The position numbers and the translations under genes are program-made. A stretch of DNA of 6,826 nt from an uncultured Gemmatimonadales bacterium (GTDB lineage: Bacteria; Gemmatimonadota; Gemmatimonadetes; Longimicrobiales; Gaopeijiaceae). The stretch is from positions 1 to 6,826 of the forward strand of contig CALJKZ010000329.1 of NCBI GenBank assembly GCA_937983085.1. The letters are read 5' to 3'. A model generated the notes under the pieces. The model was not told the origin of the DNA, searched no databases, and worked only from the letters and a program-made list of their open reading frames with translations. Positions 5,270-6,826 of the stretch are shown piece by piece (the stretch's first letter is position 1; the number at the start of each line of letters is the position of its first letter).

Positions 5270-5298
5270 ACTATAGTCAACAGCGATCCGGAACGGAA
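5270..5298 (-). promoter_or_regulatory. Likely ssrA promoter
   Basis: On the - strand TATAGT (5275-5270) is a strong -10, with a weak -35 (TTCCGT, 5298-5293) 17 bases upstream, giving a leader of about 30 bases. An alternative uses TTGACT (5280-5275) as -35 and the poor TTCTCA (5257-5252) as -10, giving a leader of about 10 bases. Both overlap the stop codon of the upstream gene (TGA, 5279-5277), which itself forms part of the TTGACT word. Confidence 0.5.
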
Positions 5299-5795
5299 CA
5301 TTCCTTTCGACTCGAGCCCTCATCGCCGCTCTCCTCTGCCAGGTCCCGGACCAGCTCGAGAAGCTCGTGAGGACCGTGGCTCCGAAACCGGCTGGCGACG
5401 AGCAGCCAGGCGACGAGCGCCAGGACCGCGCCGATCGGGGCGAGCTTCAGGAGCGCGTCGTGCAGCGGCCAGACGACGACCAGCAGACCCCCGATGGCAC
5501 CGAGAAGAAGTACGAAGGCGGCGCCGGTGTTGACGCGCAGGACCTCGGCCTCGATGCTCAGAGCGAGGCGCGCGCCGCCGTCGGTGGGCGAGACGTGCGG
5601 CTCGAGTCGCGTGTAGCCCTCGCGGATGCCGGCGCGGGTCGGCAGAACGAGCTCCGACGCGCTCTCCTCGGACTCGTCATCCTGGCGAATCCACTGTGCG
5701 CGCCACTGCTCCACCCCCGCGCCCCGGAGCCGCCAAGTGGCTTCGGGGTAAGCCGGCACCTCGACCTCCAGCGGCTGCCGATCGGCGGGTCTCAT
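5277..5795 (-). CDS. Protein of unknown function with two membrane helices
   Basis: I do not recognise this 172-residue product. The ATG at 5795 is well supported: GGAG (5805-5802) lies six bases upstream, and the frame beyond it looks non-coding. Residues 1-90 form a soluble part (VEVPAYPEATWRLRGAGVEQWRAQW, then an acidic DDESEESASE stretch, then alternating beta-like sequence ending LSIEAEVLRV). Two hydrophobic helices follow at about 92-110 and 117-136, separated by a short WPLHDALLKLAP loop, so both ends are probably on the same side of the membrane. A charged tail (HGPHELLELVRDLAEESGDEG) completes it. There is no signal peptide. The shape suggests a small inner-membrane protein with a cytoplasmic domain, but no function can be assigned. 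It is on the same strand as the dus gene, 407 bases downstream of it, and its end abuts the ssrA promoter. The ribosome binding site lies in a small hairpin (CTCCG 5802-5806 with CGGAG 5811-5815). Confidence 0.75.
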   Translation of the reverse strand: MRPADRQPLEVEVPAYPEATWRLRGAGVEQWRAQWIRQDDESEESASELVLPTRAGIREGYTRLEPHVSPTDGGARLALSIEAEVLRVNTGAAFVLLLGAIGGLLVVVWPLHDALLKLAPIGAVLALVAWLLVASRFRSHGPHELLELVRDLAEESGDEGSSRKECSVPDRC

Positions 5796-6202
5796 CGATG
5801 ACTCCGTGGACGGAGCGTGGAGTTTCTCTCGTTCCGCCGGGCTGCCAATGGGCTCCAGGTGGAGAGGGGGCGCGAGTCTGGCGAGTGCTGGAGGGCGCCA
5901 GTGGACCAGCCCTCTTCGGTCAGTTCGGCGCTGTCGTGCGGTCCACCCATCTCGCGACGACCGCCCGGGCGGGGCCGTCGCGGCGGGCACTTCGGCCCAC
6001 TGGCTCCACCAGGCGCTCGAAATGATCCGTTTTCTGGGATACCTGCTCCACTTCGAGTCCGTATCTGGCCCTTTGCATGGCTGTCGTCCGTGGAGTCCCG
6101 CTCCCGGGTCGCCGAGGCCGCGACGACGGCTTTGCCGCCCCGGTGGAACAGATCGGGCGATCTGTGGTCTGTATTGGCTGCCGAGTGGAGCAGGACTCCG
6201 CC
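5796..6202. other. 407-bp stretch without a convincing gene
   Basis: Open frames cross this stretch on both strands, but they overlap each other, are Arg/Pro/Ser-rich and show no recognisable motif, so I read them as chance openness in GC-rich DNA. What can be seen is a CTCCG/CGGAG hairpin over the ribosome binding site of the downstream gene (5802-5815), an 11-bp inverted repeat (CCTGCTCCACT 6042-6052 with AGTGGAGCAGG 6184-6194), and a hairpin at 6148-6165. No tRNA, known RNA or promoter was evident. A decayed gene or an unrecognised structured RNA cannot be excluded. Confidence 0.55.
6148..6165 (-). terminator. Hairpin downstream of the dus gene
   Basis: ACAGATC (6148-6154) and GATCTGT (6159-6165) form a perfect 7-bp stem with a four-base loop, 37 bases beyond the stop of the dus gene. 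The position suits a terminator for that gene, but no T-tract follows on the - strand. Confidence 0.35.
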
Positions 6203-6826
6203 TCAGGCCGCTTCCTCGACCAGAATGTGGTCGAAGAAGTCCTCGACAGCCTCGAGAAACGCCTCGACGTCGGGAAGCTCGTTGATCCGCTGGCGCAGCC
6301 GCCGCCCGTGCGGAAGCCCGTGGGTGTACCAGCCGGTGAACTTGCGCAGCTTGTGCAGCGCGTAGCGTTCCTGCTCGCGTCGGGCGACGAGACGAAAGTG
6401 GTCGAGGATGAGGTCGCGACGGTCGGCCAGTGTCGGTTCTGGAACCGTGCCGCCCGACAGGCGCGCGGCGATCTGGAGGAAGATCCAGGGGTTCTTGGTC
6501 GCCGCCCGCCCGATCATGACGCCGTCGCAGCCCGTCGTCCGCATCATGTCGAGCGCGTCGTCGGCGGACTGGACGTCGCCGTTGCCGAGGACCGGGATGT
6601 CGACCGCCTCCTTGAGGCGGGCGATCTCGGTCCAGTCGGCGCGCCCGGTGAACATCTGCTTGGCGGTCCGGGCGTGCATGGCGACGGCCGCGACGCCGTT
6701 GTCCTGGCACATGCGGGCCAGGTCGACGTAGTTCTTCCGCTCACCATCGAGCCCCAGACGGAACTTGACCGTCAGTGGGGTCGAGATGGCCGATCGCACC
6801 GCCGAGACGATCTCCTCCGCGAGGTC
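6203..6826 (-). CDS. dusB: tRNA-dihydrouridine synthase, DusB type (N-terminus outside window)
   Basis: The frame is open from the right edge and ends in TGA at 6205-6203, giving the last 207 residues of a protein that is usually about 320-350 long. Dus enzymes are FMN-dependent and reduce specific uridines in the tRNA D-loop with NADPH. The visible barrel includes PLTVKFRLG with the FMN-contacting Lys, VAAVAMHARTAKQMFTGRADW (the HxRT..Q motif), IPVLGNGDV, and GCDGVMIGRAATKNPWIF, the phosphate-binding loop. The C-terminal helical domain follows (REQERYALHKLRKFTGWYTHGLPHGRRLRQRIN), with the GWY..GLP signature of DusB-like proteins. The catalytic Cys in the NPAC-type motif should lie beyond the edge and cannot be checked. 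A GTG at 6799 is in frame but falls inside the conserved domain, so it is not the start. The subtype is chosen on motif resemblance; another Dus branch is possible. Confidence 0.9.
   Translation of the reverse strand, partial: DLAEEIVSAVRSAISTPLTVKFRLGLDGERKNYVDLARMCQDNGVAAVAMHARTAKQMFTGRADWTEIARLKEAVDIPVLGNGDVQSADDALDMMRTTGCDGVMIGRAATKNPWIFLQIAARLSGGTVPEPTLADRRDLILDHFRLVARREQERYALHKLRKFTGWYTHGLPHGRRLRQRINELPDVEAFLEAVEDFFDHILVEEAA

Noticed and set aside
5796..6710. N-terminal extension of the 172-residue protein to a 477-codon frame
   Set aside because: It runs antisense-free but out of frame through the dus gene, which is clearly coded in another frame of the same strand. The ATG at 5795 has its own ribosome binding site.

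Overview
The window is GC-rich bacterial chromosome with mostly housekeeping content. Codon use is strongly GC-biased, the tmRNA is one-piece, and there is no sign of a plasmid or phage. I cannot name the organism. The gene set (a GspH/FimT-type pseudopilin tail, cutA, a trans-sulfuration enzyme, mtnA, a DUF418 membrane protein, ssrA and a DusB-type dihydrouridine synthase) and several TTG/GTG-type starts suit a high-GC environmental Gram-negative such as an Acidobacteriota-like lineage. That placement is an inference from composition and gene types only.

Layout from left to right. (1) Bases 2-259 are the C-terminal end of a GspH/FimT-like pseudopilin on the + strand. (2) cutA follows at 440-784 (+), apparently without a Shine-Dalgarno and with a promoter so close that the mRNA may be leaderless. 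(3) A PLP-dependent cystathionine gamma-synthase/lyase family gene lies at 876-2033 (-), convergent with cutA. (4) A 322-bp divergent intergenic region (2034-2355) holds a -10 box for the leftward gene, a nested palindromic REP-like element (2150-2224), and a good promoter plus a 20-bp-period direct repeat for the rightward gene. (5) mtnA, methylthioribose-1-phosphate isomerase, is at 2356-3426 (+). (6) A DUF418/YeiB-type multi-pass membrane protein is at 3441-4673 (-), convergent with mtnA and only 14 bp away. (7) Bases 4740-4885 hold two tandem, hairpin-rich ~67-bp repeats. They carry an inverted copy of the tmRNA T-arm and run into the tmRNA 3' end. (8) The tmRNA gene ssrA occupies 4881-5233 (-) and encodes the tag ANDNLALAA. 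(9) A 172-residue protein of unknown function with two membrane helices is at 5277-5795 (-); its stop codon lies next to the likely ssrA promoter. (10) A 407-bp stretch without a convincing gene spans 5796-6202. (11) The C-terminal two thirds of a DusB-type tRNA-dihydrouridine synthase is at 6203-6826 (-) and runs off the right edge.

Functionally, the trans-sulfuration gene and mtnA are divergent neighbours that both belong to methionine/sulfur metabolism (cystathionine formation or use, and methionine salvage from methylthioadenosine), so shared control from the region between them is plausible. ssrA and the dus gene both serve translation. I saw no defence system, transposase, CRISPR array or other obvious new multi-gene system. 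The least ordinary features are the repeats abutting the tmRNA 3' end, the nested palindrome, and the possible leaderless cutA.
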